64,000 nt of DNA from assembly GCA_963701955.1 (NCBI GenBank), contig OY969694.1, positions 558,001 through 622,000 of the forward strand, in the 5' to 3' direction. The position numbers and the translations under genes are program-made. Source of the DNA: Bog-473 sp963701955. GTDB lineage: Bacteria; Actinomycetota; Acidimicrobiia; Acidimicrobiales; RAAP-2. Below, piece after piece: positions 17,043-24,295 of this stretch. Under the pieces are notes generated by a model that saw only the letters and a program-made list of their open reading frames with translations, was not told the origin of the DNA and did no database searches. Position 1 is the stretch's first letter, and each line of letters opens with the position of its first letter.

Positions 17043-18024
17043 GGTCGGCCGTCGTGTCTCGGGTTCGGGGGGGAGCCAGGAGGCGGTAGGACCGGTCGAC
17101 ATGGTCGATCGTGAAGCCCAGAGACCGGTAGAGGTGCAACGCGGCCCGGTTGTCGGCCTCGGTGTAGAGCATCCCGTGTCGTACGCCGCGCCGGGCGAGG
17201 AACTCGAGCCCGGCCACCGTCAGCGAGCGTCCCCAACCCTGCCCGTGATGGTTCGGGTCGACGGCGACGACGTAGATCTCTCCGAGGACGGGCGTCGTGT
17301 CGCCGTGCACCTTGGTCCAGCACGAACCGATGAGTCCCGGCCCGTCGGGGTCGTCGGCCACGAGGAAGCCGTCAAGATCCACCCAGTCGGCGGCCAGTCG
17401 GTCCCTGAGCAGCGGTACGGTCCAGCCTCCCTGCTCGGGATGGTCGGCGAATGCCCGGTTGTTGGTCTCGACCCAGGCCGATTCATCGCGCCCCGGGACG
17501 AAGGCGCGTGTCTCGAGGTGCCGCGTGCGGGACACCACCTCGGCGGGAAGGGGGAGTGGGACGCGCATCTGCACAAGGTCGCGCTCGGCGATGAAGCCCA
17601 GTTCGGCCGCCCGCGCATCATCGGTGGGTTCGGCCTGCATGACCCACAGGTGGACCGCGGCACGAGGCGGTGCCATGGTCAGCGTTCGGCGGATCAGCGT
17701 GCCCGTGAGCCCCTCTGCCCCGTCGGGTCGTCCCCGGACCGCCGGGTCGAGCACGACGTGGACCACAGCGGAGTGGTCGCGAGCCTCTGAGATCACGGCG
17801 GCACCCACCAGCACGTCGTCGCGGTGCACGAGTGCCACGTGACCACGGAGGTCGTTTGAACCTTCGGGTTGAGGGTCCTCCGGGGTGGTCACGGCGCCAC
17901 GCTGCGGATCGGGCAGCGCGGGATGGGCATCCGCCGCCTCGGCGCGTGCCAGGAGTCCCCGGACAGACGCCCGATCCGACTCTCCGAGCGCATCCAGGGC
18001 GACCACCACCATGTCGTCGTCCAT
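17035..18024 (-). CDS. mshD: Mycothiol synthase (double GNAT acetyltransferase)
   Basis: Acetylates Cys-GlcN-Ins with acetyl-CoA to finish mycothiol, the main low-molecular-weight thiol of actinobacteria. The 329-residue protein has two GNAT domains. The N-terminal one (about 1-140) is degenerate. The C-terminal one carries the MshD-typical ETNNRAFADHPEQGGWT, then GEIYVVAVDPNHHGQGWG (acetyl-CoA loop) and MLYTEADNRAALHLYRSLGF. The ATG at 18024 is the mirror image of the nth start across a perfect palindrome, with TACGTT six bases upstream, so a leaderless transcript is likely. The pathway genes mshA, mshB and mshC are not in the window. A mycothiol-independent GNAT role is unlikely given the motif match. 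Confidence 0.92.
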   Translation of the reverse strand: MDDDMVVVALDALGESDRASVRGLLARAEAADAHPALPDPQRGAVTTPEDPQPEGSNDLRGHVALVHRDDVLVGAAVISEARDHSAVVHVVLDPAVRGRPDGAEGLTGTLIRRTLTMAPPRAAVHLWVMQAEPTDDARAAELGFIAERDLVQMRVPLPLPAEVVSRTRHLETRAFVPGRDESAWVETNNRAFADHPEQGGWTVPLLRDRLAADWVDLDGFLVADDPDGPGLIGSCWTKVHGDTTPVLGEIYVVAVDPNHHGQGWGRSLTVAGLEFLARRGVRHGMLYTEADNRAALHLYRSLGFTIDHVDRSYRLLAPPRTRDTTADLS

Positions 18025-18057
18025 CGGCTCAACGTAACCCGGTACGTTGAGCCGATG
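18022..18057. promoter_or_regulatory. Palindromic bidirectional promoter of mshD and nth
   Basis: A perfect inverted repeat with 15-base arms (CATCGGCTCAACGTA at 18022-18036 and TACGTTGAGCCGATG at 18043-18057) around the six-base centre ACCCGG. Each arm holds one start codon at its outer end and a TACGTT -10 six bases inside it. Both genes therefore have an identical, mirrored leaderless promoter. The identity could reflect a dimeric regulator site or a duplication. Confidence 0.75.
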
Positions 18058-18762
18058 GCGAAGCCCCGGACACCCAAGGGCCGGGCGCGCCTGACGCGTG
18101 AGCGACTGGCCGAGCGGTATCCGGGGCGGGCGGCGGACCTCTGCGCACTCAGGTTTGCCGATCCCTTCCAACTGCTCGTGGCCACGATCCTCTCTGCGCA
18201 GAGCACAGATGTGCGCGTCAACATGGTGACCCCGGACGTGTTCGCGGCGTATCCCGACGCCGCCTCGCTCGCTGCTGCGGATCCCGAGGCGGTCGAGGCG
18301 CTCGTCCGCTCGACCGGCTTCTTCCGATCCAAGACCAGGAGCCTCATCGGTATGGCCGCCGCAGTCTCTGAGCGCTTCGGCGGAGAGGTGCCCCCGGCGC
18401 TCGACGAGCTCGTGACGCTGCCCGGGGTGGGCCGAAAGACGGCCAACGTCGTTCGGAGCGTGGCCTTCTCCCTGCCGGGTCTCCCGGTCGACACGCATGT
18501 CTTGCGCGTGAGCCAGCGGCTAGGACTGACCGACGGTCTGGCGGCACCGGCCCGACGTGATCCCGTCAAGGTCGAGCTCGAGCTGAACGCGCTGGTGCCG
18601 GCTGACGAGCGTGGTGTGTTCAGCCTGCGGATGATCCTGCACGGCCGCGACACGTGTGGGGCCCGAGCGCCCCGGTGCGGTGACTGCATCCTGGCCGACT
18701 TCTGTCCGTCGGCGCGTTTTCCCAGTTCGCCCGGCCGCACCGACAGGGTGGACGCAACGTGA
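18055..18762 (+). CDS. nth: Endonuclease III (DNA glycosylase/AP lyase)
   Basis: Base-excision repair enzyme that removes oxidised pyrimidines and cuts the abasic site. The 235-residue protein has the helix-hairpin-helix LPGVGRKTANVV with catalytic Lys128 and the catalytic Asp146 in PVDTHVLRV. The C-terminal 4Fe-4S loop has Cys201, 208, 211 and 217 in the C-x6-C-x2-C-x5-C spacing. The ILSAQSTD motif sits near residue 45. The ATG at 18055 lies at the right end of the palindromic promoter shared with mshD. Length is normal for the family. No partner gene is coupled to it downstream. Confidence 0.95.
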   Translation: MAKPRTPKGRARLTRERLAERYPGRAADLCALRFADPFQLLVATILSAQSTDVRVNMVTPDVFAAYPDAASLAAADPEAVEALVRSTGFFRSKTRSLIGMAAAVSERFGGEVPPALDELVTLPGVGRKTANVVRSVAFSLPGLPVDTHVLRVSQRLGLTDGLAAPARRDPVKVELELNALVPADERGVFSLRMILHGRDTCGARAPRCGDCILADFCPSARFPSSPGRTDRVDAT

Positions 18763-18792
18763 CGACCGGGTGAAATCCGTGAACGCAGGAGC

Positions 18793-18898
18793 TACCATGT
18801 GGCCGGAACCGGTTCCCGCCACCTGGTTCCGACAGAGTCGATGCTGGGATCCGCCTCCCGGCCGGCTCGCCCAATGCCGGCCTTCGGGCCGGCATTGG
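18793..18898 (+). ncRNA. Candidate small RNA between nth and the RHH-PIN pair
   Basis: TACCAT at 18793-18798 fits a -10 box, with a weak -35-like GTGAAA 17 bases before it. The following 95 bases contain the 12-base palindrome GGAACCGGTTCC (18805-18816) and a second GGTTCC (18825-18830). They end in a very strong hairpin at 18871-18898. No coding frame is convincing. A promoter, a short structured stretch and a hairpin end suggest a small RNA of about 95 nt. It could also be a 3' element of nth transcripts. It does not resemble the SRP, tmRNA or RNase P RNAs. Confidence 0.3.
18871..18898 (+). terminator. Perfect 12-bp hairpin with TTCG loop
   Basis: CCAATGCCGGCC and GGCCGGCATTGG flank a TTCG tetraloop closed by C-G, an exceptionally stable loop. 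There is no T-run afterwards, as is common for actinobacterial hairpin terminators. It would end transcription from nth or from the candidate small RNA and isolates the toxin-antitoxin pair. Confidence 0.6.
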
Positions 18899-18969
18899 TG
18901 TGTCCATCCTCCGACACCGCCGAGCTCGTCACCGGGCCGCGGTGCCCGCTTCGGTACTACTTGAGGTGC

Positions 18970-18981
18970 TACCCTCGGTCC
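18970..18981 (+). promoter_or_regulatory. Leaderless-type promoter of RHH-PIN pair
   Basis: TACCCT at 18970-18975, then six bases, then GTG 18982. The spacing selects this start over the long upstream extension of the open frame, which runs through the hairpin region. Confidence 0.5.
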
Positions 18982-19248
18982 GTGGTGACCAAGCGCTCCG
19001 TCTCGCTCGACGACGAGGTGGCGTCCGCGGTCGAGGAGGCGGCCCGTCAGGACCAGGTCTCGTTCAGCGCGTGGCTCTCATCGGCGGCAGAGAGGCAGCT
19101 TCGCGTGCGTCGGGGTCTCCGCGGCGTGGCGGCGTGGGAGGGCGAGACCGGGTCGTTGAGCGCGGAGGAGGTCGCCGCGGGTGAGGCGCTCCTGGCCCGT
19201 CTGCGCTCGGGCGTGTCCGGCGTTGCGTCGCGTGTGCGACGGCGGTGA
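18982..19248 (+). CDS. Ribbon-helix-helix antitoxin-like protein
   Basis: An 88-residue protein whose N-terminal 45 residues (KRSVSLDDEVASAVEEAARQ, then VSFSAWLSSAAERQL) look like a ribbon-helix-helix DNA-binding domain. The acidic, helical C-terminal half (residues about 55-80) would wrap the toxin. Such antitoxins neutralise a PIN toxin and repress their own promoter. The start is GTG 18982, with an in-frame GTG next to it at 18985. The toxin gene begins inside its stop codon (GTGA overlap). The promoter just upstream is the probable operator, but no repeat was identified there. Function is inferred from pairing and size. Confidence 0.75.
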   Translation: MVTKRSVSLDDEVASAVEEAARQDQVSFSAWLSSAAERQLRVRRGLRGVAAWEGETGSLSAEEVAAGEALLARLRSGVSGVASRVRRR

Positions 19249-19643
19249 GCCTGACCCGTCGGGAGGGATTGGCCTACGGACTCGGTGCGCTCCACGCCGC
19301 GGCGCGCGGTGAGCGCATGATGTGGGCCCTGCATCGTGCCGCTCTCTCGAACGGCATCGTCCCTGTCGTTCCCGCCATGACGGTGGCGGAGGGTTACCGA
19401 ACCGAAGCCCGGAGCGACCGCATCGGGGAATTGCTGGCCGGCACCGAGGTGGAGCCGTTCACCGGGGAGGTGGCCCGACGGACCGGCGAGATCGCCGCCC
19501 GCTGCGACACGTCCGATCTGAGCGTGGTCGCCGTGGTCGAGCTGGCCGAGCGCCGGAACTGTGCCGTCGTGGCGCAGCGACAGACCGTGATGCGCACGGC
19601 CGCCGCGCTGCTCGGGCACCAGCTCGTGCTCTACACGGTCTGA
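19245..19643 (+). CDS. PIN-domain toxin-like protein with degenerate active site
   Basis: A 132-residue PIN-fold protein translated from GTG 19245, coupled to the RHH gene by a GTGA overlap. The context and the blocks MWALHRAALSNGIVPVVPA and VVELAERRNCAVV match actinobacterial PIN toxins, which are Mg2+-dependent RNases. However the usual first acidic residue (YDAGAL in relatives) is Gly12 in YGLGAL. The usual second Asp of the late pair is Val, and the last TSD is AQR (110-112). Glu49 and Asp91 remain. It may have lost RNase activity and act only as a partner or remnant. The fold call is fairly firm, the inactivity an inference. Confidence 0.72.
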   Translation: MSLTRREGLAYGLGALHAAARGERMMWALHRAALSNGIVPVVPAMTVAEGYRTEARSDRIGELLAGTEVEPFTGEVARRTGEIAARCDTSDLSVVAVVELAERRNCAVVAQRQTVMRTAAALLGHQLVLYTV

Positions 19644-19665
19644 GCGGTTCGACGTCTCCTTCGCT

Positions 19666-19857
19666 TCAGTGGCGGGTGTCCGGGGCGAAGCGGCGCAGGC
19701 GGCGGAGGGCGCCGCCAAGGGAACGCTCGACCGCGACGAGTTCGTGGGCCATCTCCTCGTCCCCCCGGGCGAGCGCGCTCTCGGCCAGCGCGCTGACCCG
19801 TTCGTGCAGCTCGGCCAGGGTCGAGGACAGCGAGGAGATCTCGGCAGATGAGGACAT
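19666..19857 (-). CDS. Small hypothetical protein, 63 aa
   Basis: I do not recognise this gene. From ATG 19857 the 63 residues are mostly helical and strongly charged: SSTLAELHERVSALAESAL, then a Glu-rich stretch and a basic end (ALRRLRRFAPDTRH). It looks like a short two-helix or coiled-coil protein. A minus-strand CATCAT six bases before the ATG could give a leaderless message. It lies convergent to the PIN gene (22 bases between ends) and divergent from hisD (56 bases between starts), so it may be expressed from the same intergenic region as the his operon. GC-rich third positions fit coding. It could be spurious. Confidence 0.5.
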   Translation of the reverse strand: MSSSAEISSLSSTLAELHERVSALAESALARGDEEMAHELVAVERSLGGALRRLRRFAPDTRH

Positions 19858-19898
19858 CGTGTGATGATGGCGCACCGGGAGACGTCCCGGGGCCCCGG

Positions 19899-19913
19899 TA
19901 GCCTTGGGATCTC
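19899..19913 (+). promoter_or_regulatory. Leaderless-type promoter of the his operon
   Basis: TAGCCT at 19899-19904 with nine bases to the ATG of hisD at 19914. No leader peptide, His-rich stretch or attenuator can fit in front of the gene, so attenuation control of the operon is unlikely. Confidence 0.5.
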
Positions 19914-21230
19914 ATGCCCCTCCGTGTGATCGACCTGCGCGGCGTCCGGCCGCCTTATGACGCGGTCTTGCCACGTCCGGCCCCTCCGGGCACGGACGTC
20001 CACGATGTGGTTGCTTCCATCCTGCGCCGGGTGCGCACCGAAGGAGACGCTGCCGTCGTTCGCTGCACGGCGGAATTCGACAAGGTGGACGTGTCCGGCG
20101 GGCTCCGGGTCGACTCCGCCGCGATTGAGCAGGCGCGCCGGGCCGCCCGTCCCGAGCTCCTCGACGCCCTGGAAGTGGCCTGGAGGCGGATCTTCGAGTA
20201 CCACGCGCACGAGGCGACGCCGCCGGGCGACCTGGCCGGGGGCGGCGTGACGGTCGCGCACCTCACGCGGGCAGTCGGGCGGGCCGGGATCTACGCGCCC
20301 GGTGGGAGGGCCCGGTATCCCTCGACGGTGCTCATGTGTGCCGCTCCGGCCCGGGTCGCCGGGGTGGGGAGCATCGCCCTGTGCGTACCGCCGGGTCCGG
20401 ACGGCGAGGTCGACGAAGCCACGTTGTGCGCGGCGTCGGTGGCCGGAGTGGACGAGGTCTACCGGATCGGTGGGGCCCAGGCGATCGCCGCCATGGCGTA
20501 CGGCACCGCGAGCGTGCTGGCGGTGGACGTCGTGGCCGGTCCCGGCAATGCCTATGTCGCCGAGGCCAAGCGCCAGGTCTCGGGACTCGTAGGGGTGGCC
20601 TCTGCCTTCGCCGGTCCGTCCGAGGTCGTCGTGGTCGCCGGTCCGGGCGCACCGGTGAGCTTCGCCGCGGTCGACCTCGTGGTGCAGGCCGAGCACGGGC
20701 CCGACGGCATGGCCTGGCTGGTGTCGTGGGACGCGACGTCGGCCGAGCAGATCGCCGCAGAGGTGGACCGCATCGTGGGGGCATCACCTCGGCGCGCCGA
20801 CCTCGAGTCGACCCTCGCCCGGTCCGGTGTGCTCTGCCTGGTGGACGGGCCCGACGAGGCACTAGCCGTGGCCAATGTCGTGGCACCCGAGCACCTCGAG
20901 CTGATGATGGACGAGGACGAAGGTCTCGGCATGCTCGCCGGAGTGCACAATGCCGGCGCGGTCTTCATCGGTCCCTGGTCGCCGGCCAGCCTGGGGGACT
21001 ACGTCGCGGGGCCCAATCACGTGCTGCCCACCAACCGCACGGCTCGCTTCGCTTCGGCCCTACGAGCGGACGATTTTCGCAAGCACCTTCACGCCGTCCA
21101 CGTGACGCCCGAAGCCATGCGCGCCCTGGGCCCGCACGTCGTCACCCTGGCGGAGATGGAGGGTCTGCCTGCCCACGCCGACTCGGTGAGACGCCGCCTG
21201 GCCATTCTCGATGAAAGCGGTGCGCTGTGA
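19914..21230 (+). CDS. hisD: Histidinol dehydrogenase
   Basis: Catalyses the last two oxidations of histidine synthesis, histidinol to histidine, with NAD+ and Zn2+. The 438-residue protein has the expected blocks: AGIYAPGGRARYPSTVLM, YRIGGAQAIAAMAYGT, VVAGPGNAYVAEAKRQ, the zinc/base stretch VQAEHGPDG, VAPEHLELMM and GPNHVLPT. First gene of a his-trp supraoperon with its own leaderless-type promoter. hisC starts inside its stop (GTGA). hisG and hisE, which usually complete the pathway, are not in the window. Confidence 0.97.
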   Translation: MPLRVIDLRGVRPPYDAVLPRPAPPGTDVHDVVASILRRVRTEGDAAVVRCTAEFDKVDVSGGLRVDSAAIEQARRAARPELLDALEVAWRRIFEYHAHEATPPGDLAGGGVTVAHLTRAVGRAGIYAPGGRARYPSTVLMCAAPARVAGVGSIALCVPPGPDGEVDEATLCAASVAGVDEVYRIGGAQAIAAMAYGTASVLAVDVVAGPGNAYVAEAKRQVSGLVGVASAFAGPSEVVVVAGPGAPVSFAAVDLVVQAEHGPDGMAWLVSWDATSAEQIAAEVDRIVGASPRRADLESTLARSGVLCLVDGPDEALAVANVVAPEHLELMMDEDEGLGMLAGVHNAGAVFIGPWSPASLGDYVAGPNHVLPTNRTARFASALRADDFRKHLHAVHVTPEAMRALGPHVVTLAEMEGLPAHADSVRRRLAILDESGAL

Positions 21231-22291
21231 GCGCCGTCCCACCCGTGCGGCCGGACCTCGACCTGGCAGAGGGATACCACTCGCCCCAGGTCGAGGCCGA
21301 TGTGCGCCTCAACACCAACGAATCGCCCCTCGAGCCGCCCGCGGCGTGGCGCACCGAGCTCACCGCGGCGCTCGAGCAGGTGGCGTTCCACCGCTACCCG
21401 GACCGATCGGCGGCCGAGCTGCGGCGCGCCGTGGCCGCCCTCCATGGCGTCACGCCTGAGGAGGTGTTCTGCGCCAACGGGTCGAACGAGGTATTGCAAT
21501 GCCTCCTCCTGGCCTTTGGAGGTTCCCGGCGGCGTGCGCTGGTGTTCGAGCCCACTTACGCGCTGCACTCGCACATCGCGCGGATCACCGGCACGGAGGT
21601 GGTCGAGGGTGCCCGGCGGGACGACTTCCTGATCGATCCTGCGTACGCGGCGGCCATCTTGTCGGCCGAGCGGCCCGACGTGACGTTCCTGTGCTCGCCC
21701 AACAACCCGACGGGTCGGGTCGAACCGCCGTCCACCGTCTCCCAGGTAGCCGCGGCAGCCACCGGGCTGGTGGTGGTCGACGAGGCGTACGGGCAGTTCG
21801 CACCATGGTCGGCCCTCGAGCTGCGCGGTCGTGACTGCCCAGGTCTGGTGGTGACGCGGACTTTTTCCAAGACCTGGGCGATGGCGGGCGTGCGTCTGGG
21901 CTACCTGGTGGCCGAGACGGAAGTCGTGGAGGCCTGCGAGGCCGTGGCGCTGCCCTATCACCTGTCCGCGCTCACGCAGCTGGCCGGGATCCTTGCGCTA
22001 CGCCACCGACGGGAGATGGAAGCTCGGGTGGCGGGCATCACCGAGGAACGGGGTCGAGTGGCGGCCGCGTTGGGAGATCTCCCGGTGGAGAGCTGGCCCT
22101 CCGAATCCAATTTCATCTTGTTCCGGCCCCAGACCCGAAATGCAGACGACGTGTGGCGGGCGTTGCTCGACCACTCCGTGCTCGTCCGGAACTGCGCGAG
22201 CTGGGAGGGCCTGCGCGGGTGCTTGCGTGTCACCATCGGGACACCCGACGAGAACAACCGTTTCCTCGACGCCCTGAAGGAGAGCCTGTGA
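21227..22291 (+). CDS. hisC: Histidinol-phosphate aminotransferase
   Basis: PLP-dependent class I/II aminotransferase converting imidazole-acetol phosphate to histidinol phosphate. The 354 residues include NTNESPLEPP near the N terminus, ANGSNEVLQCLLLAFG, FLCSPNNPTGRV, VVVDEAYGQF and the PLP lysine Lys215 in RTFSKTWAMAGVRLGYLV. The C-terminal RNCASWEGLRGCLRVTIGT contains the phosphate-binding Arg. GTG start overlaps hisD's stop by four bases, and hisB in turn overlaps its stop. In other actinobacteria a similar enzyme also serves aromatic amino acids, so dual use is possible but not shown. Confidence 0.96.
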   Translation: MSAVPPVRPDLDLAEGYHSPQVEADVRLNTNESPLEPPAAWRTELTAALEQVAFHRYPDRSAAELRRAVAALHGVTPEEVFCANGSNEVLQCLLLAFGGSRRRALVFEPTYALHSHIARITGTEVVEGARRDDFLIDPAYAAAILSAERPDVTFLCSPNNPTGRVEPPSTVSQVAAAATGLVVVDEAYGQFAPWSALELRGRDCPGLVVTRTFSKTWAMAGVRLGYLVAETEVVEACEAVALPYHLSALTQLAGILALRHRREMEARVAGITEERGRVAAALGDLPVESWPSESNFILFRPQTRNADDVWRALLDHSVLVRNCASWEGLRGCLRVTIGTPDENNRFLDALKESL

Positions 22292-22890
22292 CGCCCGCAC
22301 CCCGCCGTTCCGCCACCGAACGCACGACCAAGGAGACGACCGTCGCCGCGACGTTGGTCGTCGACGGCGGCGGACACAGTGAGGTCACCACCGGACTGCC
22401 CTTCTTCGATCACATGGTGGAGCAGTTGGGAAAGCATGCTGGCTTCGACCTGACGGTGCGCGCCACGGGCGACCTGCAGGTCGATGCCCACCACACCGTC
22501 GAGGACGTCGGGATCGTCCTCGGGGGGTGTCTGGCCGAGGCATTGGGCGACAAGTCCGGGGTCCGGCGATTCGCCTCCATGCTGATGCCGCTCGACGAGG
22601 CGCTGGTCGAGGTGGCGCTCGACCTGTCGGGCCGTCCCTATCTGGCCTACGGCCTCGCGTTCGCCCCCGACACCCCCGGGCTCGGGACGCCGCCCTTTGT
22701 CCCGCAGCTGGCCGAGGAATTCTGGCGGGCCTTCGCCACCGCGGCGAATCTCACGCTGCACATCCGCGGTTTGGAGGGAAAGAACACGCACCACGTACTG
22801 GAGGCCAGCTTCAAGGGTGTGGCACGGTGCCTGCGCGACGCCGTGCGGGTGGAGGGGGCCGGCATCCCCTCGACCAAGGGCAGGCTGTGA
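22288..22890 (+). CDS. hisB: Imidazoleglycerol-phosphate dehydratase
   Basis: Dehydrates imidazoleglycerol phosphate with a dinuclear Mn site. The 200-residue protein is the monofunctional form, without the N-terminal phosphatase domain. Signatures: TGLPFFDHMVEQLGKHAGFD, VDAHHTVEDVGIVLG (metal-binding His and Glu), and the second HHVLEASFKGVAR block. The GTG start overlaps hisC's TGA. A histidinol-phosphate phosphatase must be encoded elsewhere. Confidence 0.97.
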   Translation: MTPAPRRSATERTTKETTVAATLVVDGGGHSEVTTGLPFFDHMVEQLGKHAGFDLTVRATGDLQVDAHHTVEDVGIVLGGCLAEALGDKSGVRRFASMLMPLDEALVEVALDLSGRPYLAYGLAFAPDTPGLGTPPFVPQLAEEFWRAFATAANLTLHIRGLEGKNTHHVLEASFKGVARCLRDAVRVEGAGIPSTKGRL

Positions 22891-23537
22891 GCGGAGGCCC
22901 TCGGATCGCGGTCCTCGACTACGGCATCGGCAACCTGCGGTCGGCCGAGAAGGCACTCGCGCACGTGGGTGCCGCGGCCAGGTTGGTGAGCGATCCCGGC
23001 TCGGTGGAGGGAGCCGACGCCGTCGTGCTCCCCGGGGTGGGCGCGTTCGGCGCTTGCGCGGACGCGCTGCGCCGGAGCGGGCTGGACTCGGCGGCACGTG
23101 CGGCCATCGGTGCCGGCGTGCCCTTCTTCGGGGTGTGCGTCGGTTTCCAGCTTCTGTACGAGGCGTCCGAGGAGAGCCCAGGTGCGAAGGGACTCTCGGT
23201 GTTCCCCGGCATCGTCCGTGGCCTTCCGGCGGGGGTCAAGCACCCGCAGATGCAGTGGAACACCCTCGAGCGCCGCGGCGATGGTCCCGAGCCCGACGCA
23301 CTGCGCGGCCTCGGCCCGCACCCGTGGGTCTACTTCGTGCACTCTTTCGCCCCTCCGGTCGGCGACGAGACGGTGGCGGTCTGTGACTACGGCGGTCCGG
23401 TGGCCGCGCTGGCCGTCCGCGGCCCGCTGTGGGGTGCCCAGTTCCACCCGGAGAAGTCCGGGGCGACAGGCCTGGCGCTGCTGGCGAACTTCGTCCGCCT
23501 GGCCGCGGGCTGCCCGGCCCCGGCCCACGCTCCGTGA
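22887..23537 (+). CDS. hisH: IGP synthase glutamine amidotransferase subunit
   Basis: Supplies ammonia from glutamine to HisF in imidazoleglycerol-phosphate synthase. The 216-residue class I amidotransferase has AVLDYGIGNLRS at the start, oxyanion strand VVLPGVGAFG, nucleophile Cys84 in FFGVCVGFQLL, and the His-Glu pair in QFHPEKSG. GTG start inside hisB's stop. The nucleophile context GVCVGFQ differs slightly from the common GICLGMQ but keeps the elbow. The ammonia partner hisF is two genes downstream. Confidence 0.96.
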   Translation: MSGGPRIAVLDYGIGNLRSAEKALAHVGAAARLVSDPGSVEGADAVVLPGVGAFGACADALRRSGLDSAARAAIGAGVPFFGVCVGFQLLYEASEESPGAKGLSVFPGIVRGLPAGVKHPQMQWNTLERRGDGPEPDALRGLGPHPWVYFVHSFAPPVGDETVAVCDYGGPVAALAVRGPLWGAQFHPEKSGATGLALLANFVRLAAGCPAPAHAP

Positions 23538-24295
23538 TGGAGCTTCTGCCGGCCATCGACCTGCGCGGGGGTGCGGCGGTACGCCTGACCCAGGGAGACT
23601 TCGGCCAGGAGCAACGCTACGGGGACCCGGCTGCCCTGGCGGCCCGCTACGTCGCTGGGGGTGCCCGCTGGATCCACGTGGTGGATCTCGACGGGGCCCG
23701 CACCGGCGTGCCCCACGAGCGAGGAGCGTTGACCGAGATCGTCCGCCTCGCGCAGGCTGACGGCGTCAAGATCGAGTTCGGGGGAGGGGTCCGTTCCGAG
23801 GACGACGCGGAGGAGCTGCTCGCGTCCGGTGTCGCCCGCGTGGTCTTCGGCACGGCCGCGCTCGAGGAGCCGGCGCTGGCCGGGCGCAGTGCCCGCCGCT
23901 GGCCCGGGCGTGTGGCCGTGGGGTTGGACTACCGGGTGGGGTCGGACGGCGTGGCCGAGGCCCAGGCCCAGGGGTGGCTGGCCGGTTCCGGGCAGTCCGT
24001 GGTGGACCTGCTCGAGCTGTGGTCGCACGACCCGATTGGCGCGGTGGTCGCCACCGCGGTGGCGCGCGACGGAATGCTCTCGGGCCCTGATCTCGACGGT
24101 CTACGCGCCCTGCTCGCCGCCACGGCGCTGCCGGTGGTGGCCTCCGGTGGCGTATCGAGTGTTGCCGACCTCTCCGCGTTGGCCGGGCTCGAGGTGGTCG
24201 GCCGGCGACTGGCCGGGGCCGTAGTGGGAAAGGCGTTGGTCGAGGGTCGCTTCGGTGTGGAGGAGGGCGTGGCGGCATGCACAGCGTCCGGCTGA
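23537..24295 (+). CDS. hisA: ProFAR isomerase (HisA), monofunctional type
   Basis: Opens the ribose ring of ProFAR, a beta/alpha-barrel isomerase. The 252 residues start MELLPAIDLRGGAAVRLTQG and contain the first phosphate loop and catalytic Asp in VVDLDGARTG, EFGGGVRSEDDAEELL, and the second half VVASGGVSS. The ATG at 23537 shares one base with the hisH stop. The loop DLDGARTG looks like HisA and not like actinobacterial PriA (DLDAAFGRG as I remember). Because a real trpF is present at 29.4 kb, this enzyme need not serve tryptophan synthesis. Confidence 0.93.
   Translation: MELLPAIDLRGGAAVRLTQGDFGQEQRYGDPAALAARYVAGGARWIHVVDLDGARTGVPHERGALTEIVRLAQADGVKIEFGGGVRSEDDAEELLASGVARVVFGTAALEEPALAGRSARRWPGRVAVGLDYRVGSDGVAEAQAQGWLAGSGQSVVDLLELWSHDPIGAVVATAVARDGMLSGPDLDGLRALLAATALPVVASGGVSSVADLSALAGLEVVGRRLAGAVVGKALVEGRFGVEEGVAACTASG

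Noticed and set aside
18793..18898. SRP RNA, tmRNA or RNase P RNA
   Set aside because: The length is right for a small SRP RNA, but its conserved GGAAG/CAGCC elements are absent.
18799..18981. Upstream extension of the RHH antitoxin
   Set aside because: It would translate through the TTCG hairpin; the leaderless promoter places the start at 18982.
23537..24295. HisA as bifunctional PriA
   Set aside because: The DLDGARTG loop is of HisA type and a complete trpF is present in the same region.
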